A DNA stretch of 64,000 nucleotides from assembly GCF_006716445.1 (NCBI RefSeq), contig NZ_VFPA01000002.1:1178001-1242000 (forward strand), written 5' to 3'. The position numbers and the translations under genes were made by a program. Origin of the DNA: Pseudonocardia kunmingensis. Its GTDB lineage: Bacteria; Actinomycetota; Actinomycetes; Mycobacteriales; Pseudonocardiaceae. The stretch's first letter is position 1. Each line of letters begins with the position of its first letter. Below, in pieces: positions 9,104 through 16,603 of the stretch. The notes beneath the pieces are model-generated. The model did not search any database and had not been told where the DNA came from. It saw only the letters and a list, made by a program, of their open reading frames with translations.

Positions 9104-10530
9104 CCGGCCCGCCGGAGCGGATCGACGCGCCGCTGGTCCGGACCGCGTTCGTCCTGGTCCTGGGCACCTTCATGGCGACGATGGACGCCACCGTCGTCAC
9201 CGTCGGCATCGACACCCTGACCGCGGATCTCGGAGCATCGATCACCGACGTCCAGTGGGTCACCACCGCCTACCTGCTCGCCGTCGTCGCGGCGGTGCCG
9301 GCGTCGGGCTGGCTGGTGGACCGGTTCGGCGGGCGCCGCACCTGGATCGGCGCCGTGCTGGTGTTCCTCGCCGGGTCCGTGCTGTGCGGGCTGGCCTGGT
9401 CGCCGGCCAGCCTGATCGTGTTCCGGGTGCTGCAGGGCCTCGGCGGCGGGCTGCTGCCGCCCACCGGGCAGACCCTGCTGGCCCGGGCTGCCGGGCCGGG
9501 CCGCATCGGGCGGATCATCAGCATCGTCGGGGTCGTCCCGCTGCTGTCCCCGGTGTTCGGGCCGGTCATCGGCGGCGCGATCCTCGGCGTGGCGCACTGG
9601 TCGTGGCTGTTCTACGTGAACCTGCCGATCGGGCTGGTCGGGGTGCTGCTCGCGCTGCGCCACGTCCCGCGCGACGCGCCGGCGACGGCGGGGGCGCTGC
9701 TGGACGTGCGCGGCACGGTGCTCCTGTCCCCGGGTATCGCGGTGCTGGTCTTCGGGCTCACCGGATTCGCGCACGGCCAGGCGGTGCCACCGGTCGTCAG
9801 CTGGGGCGCGCTGGCCGTCGGCGCCGGGATGCTCGCCGGGTTCGCCGTGCACGCGCTGCGGCACCGCGGCGTCCCGCTGCTCGATCCGCGGCTGCTGTCG
9901 CGGCCCCCGTTCGGTGCCGCCGCGCTGGCGTTGCTGGTGCTCGGCGCGTCGGTGTACGGGGCGATGTTCCTGCTGCCCCTGTACCTGCAGAGCGGGCGCG
10001 GCATGACCCCGTGGGAGGCGGGCCTGCTGCTCGTCCCACAGGGCGTCGGGGCCGCGGCCGGGTCGGTGGTGGTCAGCCGCATCGTCGACCGCGTCGCACC
10101 CCGCACGCTGGTCTGCGCCGGGGTCGCGCTGGTGGCCCTCGGAACGGTGGTGTTCACCCAGCTCGCGTCCGAGCCGCCCGCCGCGCTGATCGCCGCGTCG
10201 CTGGTGGTGCGGGGGCTGGGCAGCTCGATGATCAGCGCTCCGGTGATGGCGCTGGTCTACAGCGCGCTGGAGCGGGCGGTGATCCCGCGGGCCGCGAGCG
10301 CGCTGAACCTGCTCAGCACGATCGGCGGCTCGGTCGGCACGGCGCTGCTCGCGGTGATCCTGCAGACCAGGCTCGCGGCCCGGGAGCCGCTCGGCACGGC
10401 CGGGGTCACGTGGGCGTTCGCCGACGCGTTCTGGTGGGTCCTCGGGTTCTGCGTGGTGGCCCTGCTCGGCGTCAGCCGGCTGCCCCGCCGCAGCCTGCGC
10501 GAGCGCGGCACGGCCGGCCGGCGGCGGTGA
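9100..10530 (+). CDS. MFS transporter, DHA2 (14-TM) family, probable siderophore exporter
   Basis: A 476-residue drug:H+ antiporter-2 family protein (EmrB/QacA group). The GTG start overlaps the NRPS stop as GTGA, so the two are translationally coupled. The N-terminal helix has LGTFMATMDATVVTVGIDTL, the usual DHA2 motif around the TM1 acidic residue; motif A appears as GWLVDRFGGRRTWI, and GPVIGGAIL is the antiporter motif C region. About 14 hydrophobic segments can be counted. Its position directly after the synthetase suggests export of the finished peptide; export of an unrelated compound cannot be excluded from sequence alone. Confidence 0.88.
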   Translation: MTGPPERIDAPLVRTAFVLVLGTFMATMDATVVTVGIDTLTADLGASITDVQWVTTAYLLAVVAAVPASGWLVDRFGGRRTWIGAVLVFLAGSVLCGLAWSPASLIVFRVLQGLGGGLLPPTGQTLLARAAGPGRIGRIISIVGVVPLLSPVFGPVIGGAILGVAHWSWLFYVNLPIGLVGVLLALRHVPRDAPATAGALLDVRGTVLLSPGIAVLVFGLTGFAHGQAVPPVVSWGALAVGAGMLAGFAVHALRHRGVPLLDPRLLSRPPFGAAALALLVLGASVYGAMFLLPLYLQSGRGMTPWEAGLLLVPQGVGAAAGSVVVSRIVDRVAPRTLVCAGVALVALGTVVFTQLASEPPAALIAASLVVRGLGSSMISAPVMALVYSALERAVIPRAASALNLLSTIGGSVGTALLAVILQTRLAAREPLGTAGVTWAFADAFWWVLGFCVVALLGVSRLPRRSLRERGTAGRRR

Positions 10531-10543
10531 GCGGGGCGCTCCT

Positions 10544-10560
10544 CGTCTCAAACTGAGACG
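10544..10560. promoter_or_regulatory. Palindrome CGTCTCA-AAC-TGAGACG, candidate activator site
   Basis: A perfect 7+3+7 inverted repeat lies 13 bases after the exporter stop. It sits just upstream of the -35 position of the promoter candidate for the SDR gene, centred about 53 bases before the expected transcription start, a position usual for activators. TGAGAC half-sites of this kind are what I would expect for a GAF-domain activator of the AcoR type, but no such regulator is in the window, so the partner is unknown. Confidence 0.5.
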
Positions 10561-10568
10561 CCGAGGGC

Positions 10569-10598
10569 CTGCCGGTGGCCCCCGCGGGTCCCTAGCGT
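10569..10598 (+). promoter_or_regulatory. Promoter candidate for the SDR gene
   Basis: A weak -35-like element (CTGCCG at 10569-10574) stands 18 bases before TAGCGT at 10593-10598, a -10 form common in high-GC actinobacteria. A start about 7 bases on would leave a leader of roughly 50 bases before the GTG, which has GGAGG at 10644-10648. The poor -35 fits a promoter that needs the activator site just upstream. Confidence 0.4.
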
Positions 10599-10653
10599 CG
10601 GCCCCCGTTCGGTCGTCACGGCCGGGACGAGCCCACCACCAACGGAGGTAGCA

Positions 10654-11442
10654 GTGGTCGCATCGGAGAAGCGGGTCGCGCTGGTCACAGGTGCCGCGCG
10701 GGGCATCGGCAAGGGCATCGCCCTGCGGCTGGCCGCCGACGGTCTCGACGTCGCGGTCAACGACATCGAGGCGAACGGCGACCAGCTCAAGGGCGTGGCC
10801 GACGAGATCGCGGCGATGGGGCGGCGGTCGGCCGCGGTGGTGGCCGACGTGGCCGAGCCGGACGCCGTGCAGGCCATGGTGCAGCAGACGGTCGGCGAGC
10901 TCGGCTCGCTCGACGTGATGGTGGCCAACGCCGGGATCGCCGCCGTGAAGCCGCTGCTGGAGGTCACTCCCGAGGAGTTCGACCACCTCATGTCGATCAA
11001 CCTGCGCGGGGTGTACCTCTGCTACACCGCCGCCGCGAGGCAGATGATCGCGCAGGGCTCCGGCGGCAAGATCATCGGTGCCGCGTCGATCGTGGCCTAC
11101 CGGCCCTTCCCGCTGCTGGGGCACTACTCCGCCTCGAAGTGGGCGGTGCGCGGCCTCACCCAGGCGGCCGCGATGGAGTGGGCCCAGCACGGCATCACCG
11201 TGAACGCCTACTGCCCGGGCATCGTCGGCACCGCGATGTGGGACCACATCGACGAGAAGCTCGCCGACCACGAGGGCCTGCGCAAGGGTGCGGCCATCGC
11301 GAAGTACTCGGAGCTGATCCACCTCGGCCGGGTGTCGGTGCCCGAGGACGTGGCCGGCTTCGTCTCCTACCTCGCCTCCCCGGACTCGGACTACATGACC
11401 GGTCAGTCGGTGATGATCGACGGCGGGATCCAGTTCTCCTGA
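10654..11442 (+). CDS. Short-chain dehydrogenase/reductase, acetoin/diacetyl reductase-like
   Basis: A 262-residue classical SDR. It has the Rossmann motif TGAARGIG (residues 13-20), NAG near residue 89, catalytic YSASK, and the C-terminal MTGQSVMIDGG. The ending IDGGIQFS and overall length match the (S)-acetoin-forming/2,3-butanediol dehydrogenase branch; the substrate is otherwise unproven and related alcohols or glucose are possible. NAD(H) is favoured because an acidic residue (D of NDIE) follows the second beta strand. Start at GTG with GGAGG 5 bases upstream. It stands alone between the exporter and a convergent amidohydrolase, with its own promoter and palindrome, so it is probably induced by its substrate through an activator. 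Confidence 0.85.
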   Translation: MVASEKRVALVTGAARGIGKGIALRLAADGLDVAVNDIEANGDQLKGVADEIAAMGRRSAAVVADVAEPDAVQAMVQQTVGELGSLDVMVANAGIAAVKPLLEVTPEEFDHLMSINLRGVYLCYTAAARQMIAQGSGGKIIGAASIVAYRPFPLLGHYSASKWAVRGLTQAAAMEWAQHGITVNAYCPGIVGTAMWDHIDEKLADHEGLRKGAAIAKYSELIHLGRVSVPEDVAGFVSYLASPDSDYMTGQSVMIDGGIQFS

Positions 11443-11479
11443 CGCCCCGGCACCCCGAAGTCGAGCGCGCTCGCTGCCG

Positions 11480-13066
11480 TCAGAGGGCGACGGTCCAGCG
11501 GCCGGCCAGCATCGTGGCCGCGACCGGGAGCTCCTCCAGCTCCGCCGGGTCCGTGGGGAGGTCCGTGTCCAGGACGAGCAGGTCGGCCCGGCGGCCGGGG
11601 CGCAGCGGGCCGTCCGGGCCCGCCGACGCCGCCAGCGCGTCTTCCAGGGTGATGTGCTGCTCGGGGTGCCAGGGTGCGCGGTCGTCGGCGCTGCGGTGCA
11701 CCGCCGCGGCGATGCCCACCCACGGGTCCAGCGGCGCCACCGGGGCGTCCGAGCCGAGCGCCAGCGGGACGCCCGCGTCCCGCAGCCGTCGGTAGGGGAA
11801 CGCGCGGTCGGTGCGGTCGGCCCAGTAGCGGTCGGCGACGTCGCGGTCGTCGACCGCGTGCCGGGGCTGCACGCTCGCGGTGAGCCCGAGCGCCGCGAAG
11901 CGGGCCACGTCGGGCTCGGTCAGCAGCTGGGCGTGCTCGATGCGGCCGCGCGCCCCGGTGGCGGCGAAGGCGTCCAGGGCGAGGGTGTTGGCGTGGTCGC
12001 CGATGGCGTGCACCGCCACCTCGAGCCCGGCCCGGTCGGCCCGCTCCAGCAGCGGCACCAGCTCGTCCGGCGGCACCAGCAGCATCCCGCACGGGTGCGC
12101 GGTACCGGCCAGGCCGGGGTAGGGGTCGTGGCAGTAGGCGGTGCGGGTGTTGAGCGACCCATCGGTCACGATCTTGAGCGGGCCCATGGTCAGCAGGCCG
12201 CCGGTGCCGGGGACGACGTCACCCGTGCGCAGCCCGCGCTCGATCGGGTCGTGCAGGCACTCCGGCCACACCGACGCGACCACCCGCAGCACGTCGCACC
12301 CGCCCGCGATGCGCGCCGCCCAGGTGTCGAGCTGCCACGGCGCCTCGAAGTCCACGACGCCGACGACGCCACGGGCCGCGGCGGCGCGGGCCGCGTCGTC
12401 GGTCCAGCGCTGCAGGTCCCGGGCCTGCGCCTGCCGCACGTCCTGCATGATCGGGTGCCACTCCTGCTCCCGGATCAGGCCCGACGGGTGGTCGGCGAGC
12501 CCGTACCGCTCGGCCGCCGCGCCGTTGACCCAGCAGCAGTGCAGGTCGCCGGACACCAGGACGATCGGGACGGCGGGTGCCACGGCGTCGAGGAGGTCGC
12601 GGTGCGGGTGGTCGGGCCACAACGCGTCGCGGAACCCGTAGCCGACCAGGAGCTCCCCCCGGCCCGGCGGTTCCGCCGCCAGCCGGGCCGCGACCATCGC
12701 GGCGGCCTCCCGGGCGGACCCGGCCGCGGCGAGGTCGAGCCGGCGGCGTGCGGCGGCCCACTGGTCGAAGTGCACGTGGTTGTCCCACAGCCCGGGCAGG
12801 ACGGTGCGACCGCCGAGATCGACACCGGGCGCGTCGTGCCGGGCGCCGGGCACGTGCGGTGCGATGGCGTCGATCCGCCCGGCGCGTACCGAGACGTCGA
12901 CCAGCCGCCCCTCCCACCGTGCGGCCCGCAGCACCACGGGGTCGGGGTCGGGCACGGTGCCGGCGGGCGTCGGGTCCACGTCCGACAACGTATCGCCGCC
13001 GCTCTCGTCCGGGCTCAGGGCGTGCGTCAGACGGTCGGATCCCGGCATCAAGGTGATATCGGACAA
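11480..13066 (-). CDS. YtcJ-like amidohydrolase (Amidohydro_3)
   Basis: Up to 528 residues in the longest frame, which starts at TTG; the N-terminal 27 residues are low-complexity and a GTG 27 codons in (VDPTPAG) may be the real start, giving about 501 residues. Metal-binding features of the amidohydrolase superfamily are clear: GLWDNHVHFD (HxH), the VHAIGDHAN histidines, RIEHAQ and LGSDAPV with the final Asp. The beta-sandwich flanks (start VVLRAARWEGR, end ADLLVLDTDLP) are also complete. Family members hydrolyse amide, formamide or cyclic amide bonds, but substrate cannot be told. The gene converges on the SDR and diverges from terC. It is a cytosolic enzyme with no signal peptide. Confidence 0.85.
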   Translation of the reverse strand: MSDITLMPGSDRLTHALSPDESGGDTLSDVDPTPAGTVPDPDPVVLRAARWEGRLVDVSVRAGRIDAIAPHVPGARHDAPGVDLGGRTVLPGLWDNHVHFDQWAAARRRLDLAAAGSAREAAAMVAARLAAEPPGRGELLVGYGFRDALWPDHPHRDLLDAVAPAVPIVLVSGDLHCCWVNGAAAERYGLADHPSGLIREQEWHPIMQDVRQAQARDLQRWTDDAARAAAARGVVGVVDFEAPWQLDTWAARIAGGCDVLRVVASVWPECLHDPIERGLRTGDVVPGTGGLLTMGPLKIVTDGSLNTRTAYCHDPYPGLAGTAHPCGMLLVPPDELVPLLERADRAGLEVAVHAIGDHANTLALDAFAATGARGRIEHAQLLTEPDVARFAALGLTASVQPRHAVDDRDVADRYWADRTDRAFPYRRLRDAGVPLALGSDAPVAPLDPWVGIAAAVHRSADDRAPWHPEQHITLEDALAASAGPDGPLRPGRRADLLVLDTDLPTDPAELEELPVAATMLAGRWTVAL

Positions 13067-13164
13067 GCATTACCAATTCCGCAGATGTGTCAATTCCGGC
13101 CGCAACTCCATTTCGTGTTCCAAGTCACCCTGGATGGAAATCGGAGAGTCGAACCTGCATTCTG

Positions 13165-13350
13165 ACGGTGCACCGCAGGGGAGTATCCCGGTCGCGGTGG
13201 CGTCGTCAGCACGGCGAGAGGCCCCGCGGCCCAGGATCGTCAATCACGCGGGACCTCGGACCCGGCGCCACCGGTCCGCAGTTCCGTTCCACGGACGCGG
13301 AGGGGAGAGACCTCGGGGCGGCCCGCTGCTGCCCGAGATACGTGGAGGCT
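13165..13350 (+). promoter_or_regulatory. Candidate structured RNA leader (Mn2+ riboswitch-like) of terC
   Basis: The 289-base gap before terC is rich in pairing potential. It contains GGGGAGTATCCC at 13178-13189, then an 8-bp long-range stem CGGTGGCG (13195-13202) with CGCCACCG (13266-13273) enclosing several smaller helices, and a strong hairpin between CTCGGG (13312-13317) and CCCGAG (13332-13337) immediately before the ribosome-binding site GGAGG at 13344-13348. GGGGAGTA close to the 5' end and the TerC neighbour recall the manganese-sensing yybP-ykoY family; a separate TerC leader class is possible. The hairpin next to the ribosome-binding site could be the switching element. Confidence 0.5.
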
Positions 13351-13355
13351 CCCCT

Positions 13356-14339
13356 GTGAACGTGCCCGCCTGGCTCTGGTTCGCCACCATCGGCGCCCTG
13401 GCCGCCGTCATCCTCGCCGACCTGTTCCTGGTCGACCACAAACCGCACGCGGTCACCATCAAAGAGGCCACTTACTGGGTGCTCTTCTACGTCGCGCTCG
13501 CGGGGCTGTTCGGACTCGGTCTCTGGTTCTTCGCGGGAGGCCAGTACGCCGGGGAGTTCTTCGCCGGCTACATCACCGAGTACTCGCTCTCGGTCGACAA
13601 CCTGTTCGTCTTCGTGATCATCATGTCGTCGTTCGCGGTACCGGCGATCCACCAGCACCGCGTCCTCCTCGTCGGCATCGTGATCGCGCTGCTCATGCGT
13701 GGCCTGTTCATCGCCGCGGGAGCGGCCGTGATCAACGCCCTGAGCTGGGTCTTCTACCTCTTCGCCGCGTTCCTGATCTACACGGCCGTGAACATGGTCC
13801 GGCAGGGCGTGGGGGGCGACGACGAGGAGTGGAAGGAGCCCAAGGTCGTCGGGCTGATCCGGCGGGTGCTCCCGGTCACCGGCGAGTACCACGGCAGCAG
13901 GACCACGGTGCGGATCGACGGCAAGCGCTGGGTCACCCCGATGCTCATCGTGATGATCGCGATCGGGCTCACCGACCTGCTGTTCGCGCTCGACTCCATT
14001 CCGGCGATCTTCGGCCTGACCCAGGAGGCGTACCTGGTCTTCAGCGCGAACGCCTTCGCGCTGATGGGCCTGCGCCAGCTCTACTTCCTCCTCGGCGGGC
14101 TGCTCAAGAAGCTGATCTACCTGTCCTACGGCCTTGCCGTGGTCCTCGGCTTCATCGGCGTGAAGCTCGTGCTGCACGCCCTGCACGAGAACGAGCTGCC
14201 GTTCCTCAACAACGGCGAGCCGCTCCCGGTGCCCGAGGTCGGCATCGGGGTGTCGCTGTCCGTGATCGTCGGGGTCCTGGCGATCACCGCGATCACCAGC
14301 CTGGTGGCCGTGCGGCGCAACCCGGCGCTGGCCGACTGA
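13356..14339 (+). CDS. TerC/Alx family integral membrane protein, probable Mn2+ exporter
   Basis: A 327-residue protein with about nine membrane segments. The hallmark motifs are EYSLSVDNLFVF and TDLLFALDSIPAIFGLT, whose acidic residues lie in the membrane and are thought to bind metal. TerC/Alx proteins export manganese and help metalate secreted proteins; in other bacteria they accompany TerD-domain proteins in tellurite-resistance and stress systems, and a TerD fusion gene is indeed 2.3 kb downstream. The GTG start is set by GGAGG seven bases upstream. Expression is probably controlled through the RNA leader. The C-terminus is short and without extra domains. Confidence 0.9.
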   Translation: MNVPAWLWFATIGALAAVILADLFLVDHKPHAVTIKEATYWVLFYVALAGLFGLGLWFFAGGQYAGEFFAGYITEYSLSVDNLFVFVIIMSSFAVPAIHQHRVLLVGIVIALLMRGLFIAAGAAVINALSWVFYLFAAFLIYTAVNMVRQGVGGDDEEWKEPKVVGLIRRVLPVTGEYHGSRTTVRIDGKRWVTPMLIVMIAIGLTDLLFALDSIPAIFGLTQEAYLVFSANAFALMGLRQLYFLLGGLLKKLIYLSYGLAVVLGFIGVKLVLHALHENELPFLNNGEPLPVPEVGIGVSLSVIVGVLAITAITSLVAVRRNPALAD

Positions 14340-14400
14340 ACCGCCTCGCCGGAGCGGGAGGAGCCCCTCCGGTTCGCGTCCGGCGTGGGAGACTCCCCGC

Positions 14401-16587
14401 GTGCGGTTCAGCGCCCGGTTCCCGGAGCTCCGCACCGCTCTGACCGGCCTCGACCCCGGCCTCGTCCGGTTGCGACTGGCCGGGACCGCCACCGCGGCGA
14501 TGGTGCTCGCCGCAGCCGTGACGACCGTTCTGCGCCTGCCGGCCGGGTTCCCGGTCACCGTGGTGCTGCTCGCGTCGGTGCTGGCGATGGTCAGCAACCT
14601 GGCGGTGAACGAGCCCGAGCTGCGCGCCCGCCGCGTGACCACGTCGCTCATGCTCGGTCCCGCGGTCCTCGCGGTCGTCGGTGGCACGCTGCTCGCTCCG
14701 CACCGGGTCGTCGCCGACGTCGTGTTCGTCGCCGTGATGGTGGGAGCGGTGTACGTGCGCCGGTTCGGCCCGCGCGGGGTCGCGCTCGGCATGTCCGCGG
14801 TGATGCCGTTCTTCTTCACCCAGTTCCTCGGTGCTGCCCCGGCCCAGCTGCCCTGGCTCGTGCTCGCCGCCGCGGTCGGGATCGGGTCAACGCTGCTGCT
14901 GCGCGACGTCGTGTTCGCCGAGCGTCCGGAGCGGGCGCTCGAGCGGCTCCTGCGCGCCTTCCGCGCCCACGTCCACGCCCTCGTCGACGCGGTCGCCGAC
15001 CTGCTGAAGGCGGCCCCGTCGGACGTCGAGGACGAGTGGGAGGCCGTGCTGCGGCGCAGGACCCGGCTCAACGAGACGGCGCTGCTCGTGGCCGACGCGC
15101 TGGAGACCGAACGCGCCGCCGCCGACCCCGACGAGCTCGCCCTGCGCGTCCTCGACGCGGAGCTGGCCGCCGAACGCCTCGCGCTCACCGCGCAGCGGCT
15201 CGCCGCCGCCCCCGGCGGGGCCGGGGCGGGCGGGATGGACGACGACCGGCGGCGCGCACTGCTCGCGGCACTGCGCGCGTTGAGCGCGGCGTCGGCCACC
15301 GGCACACCGCGCGGGTTCGTCACGGTCCTGCTGGAGACCGCGAGGCGCAGCGTCGCCGCCCTGACCGCGGAGCCCGAGGGGCGGGCGGCCCGCGTGCACC
15401 GCGTGGCGTTCGCCGTGGTCCGGCTGGCCGACGCGTTGGAGATCGCGCGCGAACCGGAGCGGGGATCCGCGCCCGAGGCCGAGACGGGCACGGGACGCGG
15501 GAAGGACGCGGAGGACGCGGAGGGCGCGGAGGACGACGAGCCGTCGGGCTTGCGGATCACCACACGGCAGGCCGTGCAGGTCGGGGTCGCCACCAGCCTC
15601 GCGATCGTGGTGGGCGAGCTCGTCTCGCCGGCGCGGTGGTACTGGGCGGTGATCGCGGCGTTCATCGTGTTCGCCGGCACCAGCAGCCGCGGCGACGTCC
15701 TCAGCCGCGGCTACGAGAGGGTGATCGGGACGATCGGTGGGGTGCTCGCGGGGATGGGCCTGGCCGTCCTCGTGGGCGACCACCCGGTGGTGGTGCTCGT
15801 GCTGCTGTTCTGCTGCGTGTTCCTCGCGCTCTACCTCGTGCGGGTCTCCCAGACGCTGATGGCGTTCTGGCTCACCGCCGTGCTCGCGCTGCTCTACGGC
15901 CTGATCGGCCAGTTCGACCCCACGACGTTCGTGGTGCGCGTCGAGGAGACCGCGGTGGGCGTGGCGATGGGGATCCTCGCGGGTTACCTCGTGCTGCCCA
16001 AACGCACGCGGGAGGCGTTCGAGGAGGCCCTCGACGAGCAGGTCGACGCCGTCCACGCCGTGCTGCAGGCCGCGGTCGAGAAGATCGTGGGCCGCGCACC
16101 GGAGGCCCCGCCGGTGGAGCTGGCGCGGGACGCGGGGGACGCGTTGGGGACGCTGCGGCAGCGGGCGAAGCCGCTCGAGCGTGCGTTCCTGCGGCGCCGG
16201 GGCCGCACCGGTTACGAGCGCGCGCTGCGCGTGCTCACGGGCGTCGACCACTACGCGCGGGGGTTCGCCCGGGTCTCCGACGCCGTCGTGGAACCCGGGT
16301 GGGCCGCCACGCTGGAACCGGCCGCGCAGCGCGTGCGGGCCAACCTCGACGGGCTGCGCGCCGTGCTGCTGCGCCGGGAGGAGCCCGGTGCGGCCGTCCG
16401 CTCCGCGGAGGACGCGATCGACGCCGCGGAGTCCTACGCCTCGCAGGGACGCGACGCGCGCCGCCGCGCCGAGTTGCTCGGGGCGATCCGGCTGCTGCGC
16501 CGGATCGACCAGGCCGTGGTCGGGTTCGCCACCGATCTCACCGCATCCGAGCAGGAGCGGGCGGCCGATCCCGTCCCGCCGCGGTGA
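14401..16587 (+). CDS. FUSC family (fusaric acid resistance-like) membrane protein
   Basis: A 728-residue membrane protein with two sets of five to six hydrophobic helices separated by a long soluble, helical, charged region (about residues 170-380). The second membrane block has RWYWAVIAAFIVFAGTSSRGDVLSRGYERVIGTIGG, the FUSC_2 signature shared with the aromatic-acid exporter AaeB and YccS. A charged C-terminal tail of about 170 residues follows. The family is linked to efflux of small aromatic acids, but actinobacterial members are mostly uncharacterised. An acidic stretch rich in Asp, Glu and Ala (residues 362-380) is a flexible linker. Start GTG at 14401 with a weak GGGAG upstream. It is convergent with the next gene. 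Confidence 0.85.
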   Translation: MRFSARFPELRTALTGLDPGLVRLRLAGTATAAMVLAAAVTTVLRLPAGFPVTVVLLASVLAMVSNLAVNEPELRARRVTTSLMLGPAVLAVVGGTLLAPHRVVADVVFVAVMVGAVYVRRFGPRGVALGMSAVMPFFFTQFLGAAPAQLPWLVLAAAVGIGSTLLLRDVVFAERPERALERLLRAFRAHVHALVDAVADLLKAAPSDVEDEWEAVLRRRTRLNETALLVADALETERAAADPDELALRVLDAELAAERLALTAQRLAAAPGGAGAGGMDDDRRRALLAALRALSAASATGTPRGFVTVLLETARRSVAALTAEPEGRAARVHRVAFAVVRLADALEIAREPERGSAPEAETGTGRGKDAEDAEGAEDDEPSGLRITTRQAVQVGVATSLAIVVGELVSPARWYWAVIAAFIVFAGTSSRGDVLSRGYERVIGTIGGVLAGMGLAVLVGDHPVVVLVLLFCCVFLALYLVRVSQTLMAFWLTAVLALLYGLIGQFDPTTFVVRVEETAVGVAMGILAGYLVLPKRTREAFEEALDEQVDAVHAVLQAAVEKIVGRAPEAPPVELARDAGDALGTLRQRAKPLERAFLRRRGRTGYERALRVLTGVDHYARGFARVSDAVVEPGWAATLEPAAQRVRANLDGLRAVLLRREEPGAAVRSAEDAIDAAESYASQGRDARRRAELLGAIRLLRRIDQAVVGFATDLTASEQERAADPVPPR

Positions 16588-16603
16588 CCGGCGCGGCCGG
16601 CCG

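Noticed and set aside
11462..11473. CGAGCGCGCTCG as terminator between SDR and amidohydrolase
   Set aside because: Perfect but only a 5-bp stem with a two-base centre; not enough for a confident hairpin.
16588..16603. Terminator between the FUSC gene and the exonuclease-TerD gene
   Set aside because: Only a short GGCCGGCC-type palindrome in 16 bases; too weak to call.
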